Assembly (NCBI GenBank): GCA_023974075.1
Contig: JAMFTG010000608.1
Location: 62,001-126,000 of the forward strand
Direction: 5' to 3'
Source of the DNA: Chaenocephalus aceratus
Lineage: Eukaryota > Chordata > Actinopteri > Perciformes > Channichthyidae
DNA length: 64,000 bases
The notes under the pieces are model-generated. The model did not search any database and was not told where the DNA came from. It was given only the letters and a program-made list of their open reading frames with translations. Below are positions 23,100 through 33,288 of the stretch, piece after piece (positions within the stretch are counted from its first letter, which is position 1; every line of letters begins with the position of its first letter). A program made the translations under genes and the position numbers.

Positions 23100-23935
23100 T
23101 GTGACCTGTCGCATTGACCCGAAGACACATTTTGAGTTGTATACACTATTGGAAAGAGGAGATTCCTAGCTTTCTAATGATATCAGGATTGTTGTTGTAC
23201 TCCAAATATTAAGTAAAATATGTCACATTATATAATGACTATCACCGAGTCATCATTTTGAGAGAAAGGCCTTTAAAGTTTCCTCTTCTCTGGAATCCAT
23301 CGATCTGATTGGTTATTAGCAAATTATCAAAATACTACGGAGGGAAGATATTTTAGTTTGGAGGGGAAGCTTGCGAGTGTGTGTGTATGCGTGTGTGTGT
23401 TTGTGTAATTTTGCGTTTGTGTGTATTGTGTTTGTTTCCCGGGGAAATCCCTCACGAGAAACACCGGCTGTTGTTCTGCCTGCTGTGACGTCAAGTTACT
23501 CCGTTCTCCGCTTGTAATTATGCCGAAGCTTCAAAGTTGTATTTATCATCTGAATTTGCCGAAACACGTTTAATATTCTGAAAGCCAAGACTTTGTTTAA
23601 TTGAAATCAGATGAAAACAAACTGTAACGGACCCTGCCGTGTTATCTATGATTACTATACTCTTACATTCATAATGTCAGCCGGAGGGAGGGGGGGGCGG
23701 CGCTGCGGAAGAGCAGATTGCGAGTGAGAGGTGCCTGTCTTCGTTCCTTTACAAGCTTCAAACACGTATTTATCGTGTGATTTGGAAATAAAAGTTTCAT
23801 ATTCTGAAAGCCAAGACTTTGTTTGTTTAAAATCAAACAAAACACCCGAACCCCGAAAAAATAGTTTTTACGTAAATCCACGTTTATTTTGAGCCGTTGC
23901 GACTTCCGACTGATTTCGATAGAGCGGGTCACAAT
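23100..23935. repeat. Dispersed repeat, copy 1 (second copy at 40190-40975)
   Basis: Long stretches match 40190-40975 in the same orientation, for example GATATCAGGATTGTTGTTGT, ATCGATCTGATTGG, TACTACGGAGGGAAGATATT and the CCGGAGGGAGG...GCGGCGCTGCGGAAGAGCAG block. A second short internal duplication (GAAAGCCAAGACTTTGTTT near 23580 and 23807) is present. No coding region. The family is unknown to me. Confidence 0.85.
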
Positions 23936-25318
23936 TATGATGAATGCATTTTTTTACCACTAAAATGCAGCAACACATCTTTGATTCATGTCGTTTACAA
24001 CTGGGATATTACAATTATTATTAACTTTGTCTGTACAAAGTAGCCTGTCCAGGAAATATGCCCAAATCAACAAAAACTGCACCGTTAGTCTTAGAGCGTT
24101 TCATTACTTTTATTTATTGGGCCTTAGTGCTAGATTCTAAGTGTAATTCATTGCAGTATGGTTTGTGAAAGTGTGTTTGCCTTAGGGTAGAGACAGTGAG
24201 TCTGTGACTCTCAGGTCAAGATCTATGGCTTCCTGTAGCATTGAATAAGTGATCAAGCTTCTCCAGGCCCCACTAGACATGGGTGTCCAATCTGTATGCA
24301 GCATGTGTGTGCATGTGTCAGCTGTGATGTAAAACCCCCGTGTTGCAGGAGTGCTTCTGTCGTCGTCTGCCTCCACCACAGCATTAAGCTCACCCGTTAA
24401 AACTTTAATTGTTTATCGCCAGAGTGGCTGAAAGAGCAGAGAGGTGTCGTTTGTATTCCCTGAATTGTGACACTGGAGTCGCAGCTTTATCCTGCTGAAA
24501 GGTTGCACAGGGAGTGCACGGCTACATCTGGCCTGACAGTTTGCCTTTCCCAAGTGCAAAGCCATGCGTGTTAGGAGGATGAGGGAAATGTGAAGATTGA
24601 CTTGATTTCTATGCATTCATGAAATGATCACAATTTACACGATTAAAATAAAAACTGCAATATATTTTACCTTCATTTAACCACAGATTTCAAGACGTCT
24701 ATTTTCAGGTGTTGAGTACTACGGAGTATGTGAAAAACTGTTCATATTTGCTTCCATTCATATTGTAGCTCCAGTGATATATATCCACATATTTAGTATG
24801 AAAACAAAGAAGAAAGAAATCTTAGAATAGGATAGGAGATAGAAATAATTGATTTGACTGGTTCTCTGTAGCCCTTTGCTCATCTCTGTGGCAGGCTGGG
24901 ACATTCTTACATTTGTAAAGCTGAAATGACTGTCTATTAATTGTACAAACTAGTTAAGCTACCAACTCTTTATGACTTATTTTAAAGGGGTACACAAGTG
25001 AACTTAGAAGTATACCTCCATAAAGTGTGTCAGCTTTTAGAGTGGTGCAGGAGTACATTCATAAACATGGGAATTGTACCACTCTAAGTTCCCTCATTTC
25101 GTTAAATGTTAACGTGTGGAGATAATTCTGCTGAACTGAACATGTAAGAATCATAAACATGTGTTTTTCAAAGATCTTATTTTCTGCAATATTCCGAAAT
25201 CCAATGGAAAATTGGCCATTGCTGTAAGTCTAGGGAGCCTGTATGTTTACATCCGGGTCGGCCTTCTGAAATAAGTCTAGCTGCACCACTGAGGAATTGG
25301 CTTTGTTGAGACAGCATC
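23936..25318. other. Unassigned intergenic DNA
   Basis: No gene, RNA or clear element is visible. Short minus-strand frames at 24182-24379 and 24413-24616 show no recognisable motif. Confidence 0.4.
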
Positions 25319-25326
25319 GGTTAATC

Positions 25327-26865
25327 CAGTGGTTCCCAACCTTTTTCAGTCAGGCCCCCCTTGTGTAATTGGAAATATTTTCGAGCCCCCCCTATTCCGG
25401 GTTCCCACCGAGATTGGTAGAATAAATGGATGTACAAACAATACATTTTCTCTGCTAATAATAACAAGGAAAAAAAGATCCAACTAGCATTTTATATTGA
25501 AGTATTTCCACTTTTGCTTCTTTGTAATTCTGCTCCTCTACAGTTCAGAGGTACATGATGTACTTTTACTACATGTATTTAATCTCTTTAGTTACTTCAC
25601 ATATCTGGATGAATGATGTGAAATATAATCAACTCTTAAATCAGACTTTAGTTACACCTGGAGTAAATTCACCAGCTACCCTGCAGTATACTACTTTTAC
25701 TCAAGTACTTGATCTGAGTACTTCTTCCACCTTACACGTAATTGGAGCAACAGAACTCCGAGTTAAGGAAGTTGAAAACGGTGCATTTCTCCGTATGAAT
25801 ATGATGCCTTTTGGCCAGCTGATGGACAGATTGCTCGTGCTTCCGCAAAAATACTTATGGCAAACGAGCATTGACCACATCGAGCTCTGTAGATTAGATG
25901 TTCTCCACCGGCGGATCTCTGTGTGCACGGCGCTGCAGCGAGTCTATGAGCGAGATGCCCCGCCTCTCACACAGACGAGAGATCTCCGCCCCGAACACGT
26001 TAGATGTATTCCTCATCATACTTTGTGTTACAGCCGCTGCTATCTTGTGTCTTTAACGTTGTGCATATGTAAATGAGCTGTGCAGTTCCCCTGCTGTCAT
26101 TGGCCGTCCCGACCTCGCGGCATCTGCGGTGATTGGACGGACGTCACCCAATCCCCGCCCGCTTCTGCCACGTCATCCGGGGGAGGAGTACAAAGGCCGG
26201 GCACGGACATCATTCGGGAGGCTCTGTATTTTGTGACAGATGCCTCAACCCCCTCCTTGTGACAAAGCCTTCCTTCTGAGAGTATTTAGCCGTGTGCATT
26301 GTGTATTAGCTCCACTGAGTAGCAGTGTCTTTAGTAGGGTATCTGGGCGAGCACACTGAGTAGCAGTGTGTTGTAGGGTTCTGTGTTAGAGTAGGGGTTG
26401 TGTGCGTATACTGCTTAGATCCAGGTGATTAGCACCTGTAGACCCGCACCAGCTGTGTGTTTCCACAGTCCCATTTTGTTTATTGTTTGTTTCCACTTTA
26501 GAAGTGAGATTTCCTTTTGTGCAGCGGGGCAACTCTCTTTTGGAGACCCCTTTTGTTGTGAACTAGTGACAGGTTGACCCGTTGTTGGGCCAAGCTGTTT
26601 GTGTGCAACGTTTTTGCTCAGTTGCCAATAAAAACACCGTGGTCGTGTCGTTTCCCTTTCTTACCCCTAGACAAAGAGGGAACGTAACACTTTGTTGATT
26701 TGGGCTTTATAGCTGAAAGGCTTGTCGTGCCTCGTCCACTTTTCTTTTAACTGCCGGTTGTGTTAAAAATATGTCAATGATTTTACGAGCAAACAATGTT
26801 TGTTTACAACTTCTTCCCAAGCTTCATGCGCCCCCCCCTGCAATAGCACAGGTTGGGAACCACTG
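25327..26865. mobile_element. hAT-type element with matching ends
   Basis: Starts CAGTGGTTCCCAACC and ends GGTTGGGAACCACTG, a 15-bp terminal inverted repeat of hAT type. The flanking octamers are GGTTAATC and GGTTAAGA (six of eight bases identical), consistent with an old 8-bp target duplication. The 1539-bp interior has no intact transposase. The plus frame 25555-26076 has no recognised domain. The segment 26232-26689 looks like an LTR. An isolated end of the same family is at 47501-47515. Confidence 0.88.
26232..26689 (+). mobile_element. LTR-like segment inside the hAT element
   Basis: Runs from TGTGACAGATGCC to AACGTAACA, with an AATAAA signal near 26629 followed by GTGGTCGTGTCGTTTCC. 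It shares layout and the upstream TCGGGAGGCTCTGT motif with 16695-17087. Fits a solo LTR of a Gypsy-type element. No target duplication could be seen. Confidence 0.4.
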
Positions 26866-27370
26866 GGTTAAGATATGCTTTAAAGGTAGAGAACACTGAC
26901 TTCTCAACGACCTGCAATGCAAGAACTTCTTCAAAACCCTCCCTGCCTGTGTCTTAAACTCCACAACACCAATTTGCCACACAGATTTGTGTTTCTAATT
27001 TGTCATGTTCGAGCACAAGCTGAGACAATAATAACTTCTCTAATGTCCTCAGAGTGTAAAGAGTACTCACGACACAAGAACAGGTGGAGTTCTTTTTAAC
27101 ACTAGAACCGCCAGAGGTCGCTGTATACCGATATCCGCCAACGGGTAAAGTTTACCCGCTATTGATTTCCAAGGTACAATGTACCATACAGAACAGTGAG
27201 TTGTGATCGCACAGGGATGAAATGTATACCAATATAATCTGTGGACTCTCAGCTTTTCATATTATATAGTTTGTACAGATAGCATGAAGTATAAAATATC
27301 GCTACAGTGCTGATTTAAATGCTTGGTGTTAGACTTGTGTTTTGTTTAGGTATATATCTCTATAGGAACA

Positions 27371-27435
27371 GCAGTAGACAAAAGGCGTTGCTATAGCAAC
27401 ACGTCATGTTTATGTTTACGCGCAAAGTCAATAGC
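27371..27435 (+). repeat. piggyBac subterminal direct repeat, left
   Basis: AGCAGTAGACAAAAGGCGTT followed by GCTATAGCAACACGTCATG occurs here and again, same orientation, at 30088-30150. The centre GTTGCTATAGCAAC is a 14-bp palindrome. It may be a transposase binding site, given its position about 270 bp inside the left end. Confidence 0.85.
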
Positions 27436-27736
27436 GCGAAGATCACTGCATATTCTATGGAAGAAATATGACCCACTCTCGCGAATAAACGCTTGATGTT
27501 AGGCTTGTGTTTCATAAAGGTAAAAATGCTTCATATCGTCTGATAGCCTTCTACTCATAAAAAAACAACAACATGACGATAATATAAATTAATATAATAA
27601 TATATTTGTTATATAATTGAACAGCAGATAACACAGAACATATACAAATAACAAAAAACATCAGAGAAGAAGAACAATAAGAACACATCGATCACAACGC
27701 TTCACAAACACTGAGCACCTTGGCTGTGCGTTCGCC

Positions 27737-30024
27737 TCACACAGCATCCCCACACGTGACACATTTGCAGAACGTTTTATTCTGCATGCAGTGCGCCTTC
27801 ACCATGCAGGTCATTCTCCTGCGCTCTTCTGTACCGGCACCGCTGAAGGGCAGGTCCGCAAGTGGTGGCGCTTTTGATGCGCAGCGCAGCTCGTGTGCCA
27901 GCTGGAGCGTGAAGTCCCTTCTCGGTGTGTCCTCCTGGCTCATGCAGCTCCTCAGCACCCAGGCATTGATGGCATCGAGATCCAGCACATTATAAAAGAC
28001 AGCAACGGGCCATCTACGCATGCCACCTGAGAGAAACATAGGATTTAGTAAAAACGATTGACCAATGCAGTGTTTTCTATAGGCCTAAAATAATAACAAT
28101 AATAACAACAACAATAGCCTACCTTTCACAGAATATTGGCGAGTCATTTGGTCGAGCACGTCAACCCCCACTTTTGAGTGGTTGTAGTATTCCACAGTCT
28201 CTGGCTTTTTCTTTCTTTCTGTGGAGATGGCCACATGCTGGTGTTGCGTGCTGAGTATTGTCACGTTTCTCCTCGGCATGCACTGGTAGACTGAGAGCAC
28301 CATTTTGTCGCTCTTCAGCACCTTGGTGCTGAAGAGCTCAGATCTCCCTTGCACAGAGGGTGGGAGCTCCCGCTTGTTGCGCTTGATGGTTCCCACTAGG
28401 CTGTTTTTGGCGAGAAGCGCTTTGGCGAGAGTGAGGGAGGTAAAGAAATTGTCTGTGGTTATATTTCTTCCCTTACCAACAAAGGGCTCCACCAGCCTCA
28501 GCACCACGTTCTCTCCTAGCCGTTGTGTTGCTGGCATCTGTTCCCAGGTAAGGGAAGCCATTCAGCATGTACTTGCTGTCAACGTCAGCTGCCAGCCAAA
28601 ACTTGATGCCACATGTGTCCGGCTTGTTGGGCATGTACTGTGTGAATGGACATCTTGAGTTGGTCGGGAATAGCTGTTCATCCACAGTGATGTCGGACCC
28701 TGGCCTGTAGGACACGATTTAATTTGACAAAAACGATCCCACGCCTTCCTCACGTGCGCAAACTTGTCGGTGGTCAACCGGCACCGGCGGGTCTCCTTTT
28801 TATCAAAGCGCAAGTAGCGCATGATTTCCCGAAACCTGTTCCTCGACAGTGTTGCTTTGAAGAACGCGTTGCCCCACTGCTCGGACCAGAAACTCTCCAT
28901 CTCGATGTTCTTCCCACAATATGCACCTCTCACATAGAGAAGCGCAATAAAGGCCTTCAGCTCCGTAATAGAGACATCCCAGGTGGCTCTGTCTCTCCGC
29001 GCTTCAGCAATGGTGCAATCACGGATTTCCTCCAACATTACATTATCACACAGACACACAAAGGCTGTGAGCTTGTCAGTAATGTTGTGATGTGCGTGTG
29101 GTGTTGGGCCAGCAGACTCCGTGAGGATGTTCTCTATCTGCCATCTCCCTGCGCCTCCGCAAGGCTCCATGACCGCCCACACTGTGCCATCTTTCCCGAT
29201 CTCTTGGGCTGGTGACGGCTCAGTGGCACACACTAAATAGGAGAGAGGAAAACACTACTTTAGACTAAAGTAGATTTCATAAATGTTTATTTGATAATAT
29301 AAATCGATATGCCTTGATATCTTGTAGGCTATAGTCTTATTTTGTAGTATTAGTCTCTCTTGAAGAGCAGGTAAACATATACGGTACACGTGGCTATCAG
29401 TGTTGACTGTGTGTCAAGGGCAGACTGGGACTAAAAATCAGCTCTCCACTTCGGTGCCGCTAGTATATTGTTAACGGGGGGGGGGGGGTCAGACCGGCTC
29501 ACTTCGGTATCTCATCCCGATGGCCAGTTCGCCACTGGTGTGTGTTATCATATCATATATAGTGGTGTAGTGGGCGTTGGACACGGGGGTTTTAATAGTC
29601 TAAAAATCCACACTTCAACAACGATATATAATACATAGGCTATACTATGCGGCCGATTGTTTTTAGCGATAAGATGGTGTGTGTGTGTGTGTGTGTCTTC
29701 ACGGTGTGTGTCCGAGCGTGTTTGACAGATAGGAACACTGAATTGAGTGAGGAATAGCCTATGTTGTATATCCCTATTTATTTGTATCTTACCTTCTGCA
29801 TGGGCTGGTACAGTAGGCCCATCTGCAAGCAGGGGGTCAGGATGGGACAGCCTCACGTTCCGCGGAGGCTCAGGATCGCTGTCAGATGACCCATCAGAGG
29901 CAGAACAAACCCAGGACACATCACTCAGTCCTGATACTTCCCCACCATCAGACTCTGCTTCGCTCAGACGGTTTAGCAATGCTAGTGCCTCCTGTACGTT
30001 CATGAGTCTCTTTCTTTTGTCCAT
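27737..30024 (-). pseudogene. piggyBac transposase, multi-exon, two frameshifts
   Basis: Exon 1 (30024-29793) encodes an acidic N-terminus starting MDKRKRLMNVQEAL and ends at a GTAAG donor. The intron is 29792-29233. The next exon has ITELKAFIALLYVRGAY and FWSEQWGN...FREIMRYLRFDKK. Catalytic Asp residues are visible in ITVDEQL (28680-28682), ITTDNFFTS (28451-28453) and VGVDVLDQM (28160-28162 and 28151-28153). The intron 28122-28027 leads to a last exon, GGMRRWPVAVFYNVLD...CMVKAHC...CKCVTCGD, a Cys-rich C-terminal zinc-binding region. Frames shift near 28718 and 28530, so the present copy is inactive although all four Asp and the CRD survive. In this family the enzyme cuts at TTAA and excises seamlessly. 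Confidence 0.93.
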
Positions 30025-30087
30025 TTTGGAAATATAACCGGCTCTTTCTCTCTATCCATCTATCTCTCAATCTCCCTCTCTATCTAC

Positions 30088-30150
30088 AGCAGTAGACAAA
30101 AGGCGTTGCTATAGCAACACGTCATGTTTACGCGCGAAATCAATAGTGCG
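30088..30150 (+). repeat. piggyBac subterminal direct repeat, right
   Basis: Second copy of the AGCAGTAGACAAAAGGCGTT...CACGTCATG repeat, about 105-165 bp inside the right TTAA, with a short deletion relative to the left copy. See 27371-27435. Confidence 0.85.
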
Positions 30151-30380
30151 AGGAGCGCTGCATTTCTATGAGGTAAATATTAACCGCTGGCGGAAATAGG
30201 TATAAATAGCCATTTTCTTGGCGATTTTTTCAATCTGACTTCATATTGACCATTTTTAACAACACGGGGTGTTACATAACACACTTTCAGGAAAAGTCAC
30301 GGACTGGGAGACGTTGGGAAAATAACACCAGCTCACTAAATCATTCAAACATAATAACAACAAAAATTAACAAAGTTCAG

Positions 30381-30684
30381 TCAAAACATTGACAACAAAA
30401 TTGGAGAAGCCGCTTGATCATGGAGGGCGAGGGGTGGTGGTGCATATCCTGAAACGACAGAGCAAACACGCTACATTAGGGATAATAATTACAATGAGCC
30501 ATTAATTCAAAAGTATAAAAAATATAATTAGGCTATTAAATACAATTACGACTTGGTACTCACTTAATGTGAAAGCTGACATCTCCCATCGGTCGCTATT
30601 TTTTGGATATCTGGTGCAGAAGATGATGTCCTTCATTTGGACTGGCTCTGGTTTCACTGACGCTGTAACGTGGATGTGATAACC
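30381..30684 (-). CDS. Last two exons of an unrecognised gene
   Basis: Two minus-strand exons join cleanly. Exon 30684-30564 follows a CTTAG acceptor and reads HIHVTASVKPEPVQMKDIIF then CTRYPKNSDRWEMSAFTL, ending at a GTGAGT donor. Exon 30448-30381 follows a TTTCAG acceptor and continues RYAPPPLALHDQAASPILLS with a stop codon at 30381-30383. Phase is consistent across the junction (one base plus two). I do not recognise the family. Upstream exons are not established; the frame 31388-31092 on the same strand is a candidate. It could be a host gene or another transposon gene. It lies just outside the right TTAA of the piggyBac element. Confidence 0.45.
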
Positions 30685-31091
30685 CTAAGAGAAAGAGAAG
30701 AGATTCAATAAACATCATGTGGCAACAAATTAATACAAGGCTTTTAAGAATGGACATTTGTATTACATGTGTACCTGCCTGCATTTAGCTAGCTATGCAG
30801 CATTTAGTTTTACCAGGTGGAAACATTGTCCATATAATGTGAATACATGTAGAACTAAGAGGCCCCTGACATTTAGGCCTATTTCAAAAATAGTAGGGGC
30901 TTTTAACAGCTTGCCAACTTCCAGGCATCCTCTGCATAGCAGTATGAATAGCCTTAAAAACAACCCACTCTGCGGTAACGAGAGTCATATTTCTGAACCA
31001 AATGCCCTAAGTTAAGCCGTTAGTCCCATCTGACTGACCCAAGGGTTGGTGCTGGTGTGACCGGGAGGCTTCCAGGTGTTCAAAGCAGATG

Positions 31092-31388
31092 TCAAGCTTT
31101 CAGTTCATGGCTTGGTGGGGGGAGTGGCCCACGTGAGACAGTATCAACGGCTGTAATGTTCAGTTTGAGGAGCATTGTCTCTGGGAGCAGGGAATGGTGT
31201 CCATTCTCGGACCAGACCATTAATGTCATTTCATGTAGAGCAGCCATAGCATCTCTGTGACTGCACTCAGCCGGACGGTAGCAGGGTAGAACTGGGTGAC
31301 TCTTAGTGAAGCCGTCCAAGGCCATAGACAAAATGGAACCACGTACTAACAAAAGGGACACAAGGTCATCAATGTCTCTCTTTACCAT
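31092..31388 (-). CDS. Unrecognised 98-codon reading frame
   Basis: The frame begins MVKRDIDDLVSLLLVRGSIL and includes SMALDGFTKSHPVLPCYRP and MAALHEMTLMVWSENGHH. Composition and codon use look more protein-like than neighbouring frames, and it lies on the same strand as the exons at 30381-30684, so it may be an upstream exon of that gene. I could not find a convincing donor joining the two. No known domain is recognised and it may be a transposon remnant. Confidence 0.35.
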   Translation of the reverse strand: MVKRDIDDLVSLLLVRGSILSMALDGFTKSHPVLPCYRPAECSHRDAMAALHEMTLMVWSENGHHSLLPETMLLKLNITAVDTVSRGPLPPPSHELKA

Positions 31389-31770
31389 TGGCCTAATTGC
31401 ACAACAAATGAGTGGGGAAAAAAATGTGGAACACTAATCCATCATGTGAAATGTTGAGTTAATCTAAATAATTACTTATGGGTTGAAATCAAATTAACAT
31501 TAACATTAGAACTAAAGTCAGTCAAAGTTGGACTTGCACGGATCAGAATCTAAGCAATACACCATTTTCCACCCAAACATGCACACTTATCTTATTCTAG
31601 TAGAGATTAGAGGACAAGGTCTAATGTTGTGAACACAATGATCAAGTCAAAGTTATTTTATTTATTCTATGTTATGTACCACATTTAATTTAATAATTAA
31701 TCTTGAATTACTAATAACCTTAAAGAAGGCAACAATTTACAATTTGGATAAAGTGAATACTCATCCAAAG
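31389..31770. other. AT-rich spacer
   Basis: Nothing recognisable. It leads into the (GT)n microsatellite in which the LTR element is inserted. Confidence 0.5.
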
Positions 31771-31793
31771 TGTGTGTGTGTGTGTGTGTGTGT
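31771..31793. repeat. (GT)n microsatellite, left part of split tract
   Basis: About 11 GT units directly abut the LTR start. The tract resumes at 39088 after the other LTR, showing that a GT microsatellite was the integration target. Confidence 0.95.
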
Positions 31794-32342
31794 TGTTAGA
31801 GATGTGAATGGATAACTAGTCCGCATTTTCAAATCTCCGCGCGTCCCTAAACAAGCTGATATCTTACAGGAAGGAAATCCAGAGCATACAATTAACCGTT
31901 AAACAATAATCCACTTTAATGGTAATATACAATACAATCAAATACAGTACAAATTAAATACAATTATCTGTGGGATCCCACATTTACCTGATACTCACGT
32001 GAGCCAGCCAGAGGAAAGAGAGCGAAATACAGCTTGGTTCCTGTATTTAATACCTTGCTGACAAAGGGAGGAGTTATCTGATCCTCCCTTCCAGACCTCC
32101 GTGATTGGCTGCCCAAATATCCTCAACACCTCACATCTTAAGTTTCCCAATCACAGTGGCTCAGCTTCATTATCACAGGGATCTGAGTTGACTGTATGTA
32201 AACTCCTCACCTTCCCCCCTCTTCCTTTGTCCTCAAAAACCACATGTTAGCAGGCCCAAAACCCTCACAGTTTTCTACACAAATCATTTTCCCCTTTTAA
32301 GCTTCTTCAGTTAGCATGAATACATACAAATATTTCCTTACA
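31794..32342 (-). repeat. 3' LTR (by element orientation)
   Basis: 549 bp, TGTTAGAGATGTG...CCTTACA on the plus strand. It matches 38536-39087 almost base for base; by eye the differences are a short indel in the ACAATACAATC stretch, a CTGAG/CCGAG change, a 2-base indel near CTACACA and a GTTAGC/GTTTGC change. Confidence 0.95.
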
Positions 32343-32356
32343 ATTCCCCCTTTTGC
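32343..32356 (-). other. Polypurine tract
   Basis: On the minus strand GCAAAAGGGGGAAT lies directly before the 3' LTR, the position and composition of the plus-strand primer in retroelements. Confidence 0.8.
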
Positions 32357-32598
32357 AACTTCCACAAGGCACTTGAAACATAACTAGTGTCACTCCTCTC
32401 CACTGTGTTCATCTCTCAACATTATATTTAGAGCCCTTTAAACATTTGGAAACATCCCTTCATAGCAATTTCTTATGGCAGAATGAGAGGGAGACCAAAA
32501 AATGTCAAAAAACTGCATCCTTGTCTGCTGAGTCTCCATACTCGTCCTCTCCCTGACACAGGCCAACAGTGGCAGGAGGGGGAGAAGCAGCTTTTCCC

Positions 32599-32882
32599 TC
32601 AATGGTGGACCTGATTAGTCTGAATGGTTTCATCAGACCCCTCTGAGGGCAGGATGGGCTGGTTACACGCAGCACATTTAGGCGCCAGGACCCTGTGGCA
32701 GTCTTTCAGACAGTATATTTTAAAGTCCTCTTCACAGAAAACCCTTCCTGCGTCATAGTAGAACGCCTTCCCTACTACAGGCGCTGCAGGTGAAGCAGCT
32801 GTCATGGTAGAGGCTGCCCATAGCTTGGCAGGCCTGGCTGGCTCCATACACCGTCTTGTTGCACTTAACACACACTCCTGTT
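32599..32882 (-). pseudogene. LIM-domain fragment, Ajuba/LIMD1/WTIP-like, captured in the LTR element
   Basis: Minus-strand sequence encodes [20 protein letters not shown] then [12 protein letters not shown], a LIM zinc-finger start with C-x2-C, H and C-x2-C ligands. After a small deletion that shifts the frame it continues [17 protein letters not shown], then KIYCLKDCHRVLAPKCAACN and QPILPSEGSDETI, then a stop. The blocks match the first LIM domain, the end of the second and the start of the third in the Ajuba/LIMD1/WTIP cytoskeletal-nuclear adaptor family; the stretch between EEDF and KIYC (end of LIM1 and most of LIM2) is missing. There are no introns. It lies 257 bp inside the 3' LTR, where captured cellular sequences commonly sit in retroviruses. 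Frameshift and deletion make it non-functional as a LIM protein. Confidence 0.85.
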
Positions 32883-33288
32883 TCAGCGGAGAGTGGAGTC
32901 CCCTGTGCCATCCTGGCTTGCCGTGTCTTTGTCCCCTCTGATCCGCTGACGGCGGCTTCTGGGCTGCCTGCTAGAGAGATGTCTTCCTTCTCCTCCGGCT
33001 TGCTGATGGCGGCTTCCGAGTCGCTGCTGAATAGATGTCCTCCCGATCTTCCTTCTCCGGTCCGATGATGATGCCTCCTGGGACGACTGCTGGATGGATG
33101 TCCTCGAGGTCCTTCTCCTCCAGTCCGCTGATGACAGCATCCGAGTCGACCTCCATGATGAGAGCCAGATCCGTCCTGATGTCGTCTAGGGTCCTCGCAG
33201 GTGTTTTCCCGACCGCACACTGGCTCCAGTGGTACCAGTTGTCCCCCTTTCCTTGTAGGCAGACGGCATGGGATGTCCTCTGGGTCAC
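32883..33288 (-). pseudogene. Acidic repeat-containing frame upstream of the LIM fragment
   Basis: Two overlapping minus frames (33288-32971 and 33220-32753) cover this block. They contain 3-4 imperfect ~60-bp repeats encoding [27 protein letters not shown] and [17 protein letters not shown] peptides, leading in one frame into the LIM fragment through [10 protein letters not shown]. The start [10 protein letters not shown] at 33288 is uncertain. I do not recognise the protein. It could be the pre-LIM region of the captured gene or an element-encoded leader. Confidence 0.5.

Larger units (their letters stand above)
27100..30255 (-). mobile_element. piggyBac DNA transposon
   Basis: The element is delimited on the left by TTAA (27096-27099) followed by CACTAGAACCGCC, and tentatively on the right by TTAA at 30256-30259. 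Subterminal motifs TATACC...CCGCCAACGGGTAAAG (27124 on) and their inverted counterpart (30175-30205 read on minus) match well, while the outermost right bases have diverged. It carries one transposase gene on the minus strand and direct subterminal repeats. TTAA target use is the hallmark of the superfamily. Confidence 0.82.

Noticed and set aside
28305..29215. Plus-strand frames of 117 and 163 codons
   Set aside because: Antisense to the piggyBac transposase exons.
32599..33288. Intact host LIM-domain gene
   Set aside because: There is a frameshift within the first LIM domain, most of the second domain is missing, there are no introns, and the segment lies between LTRs.
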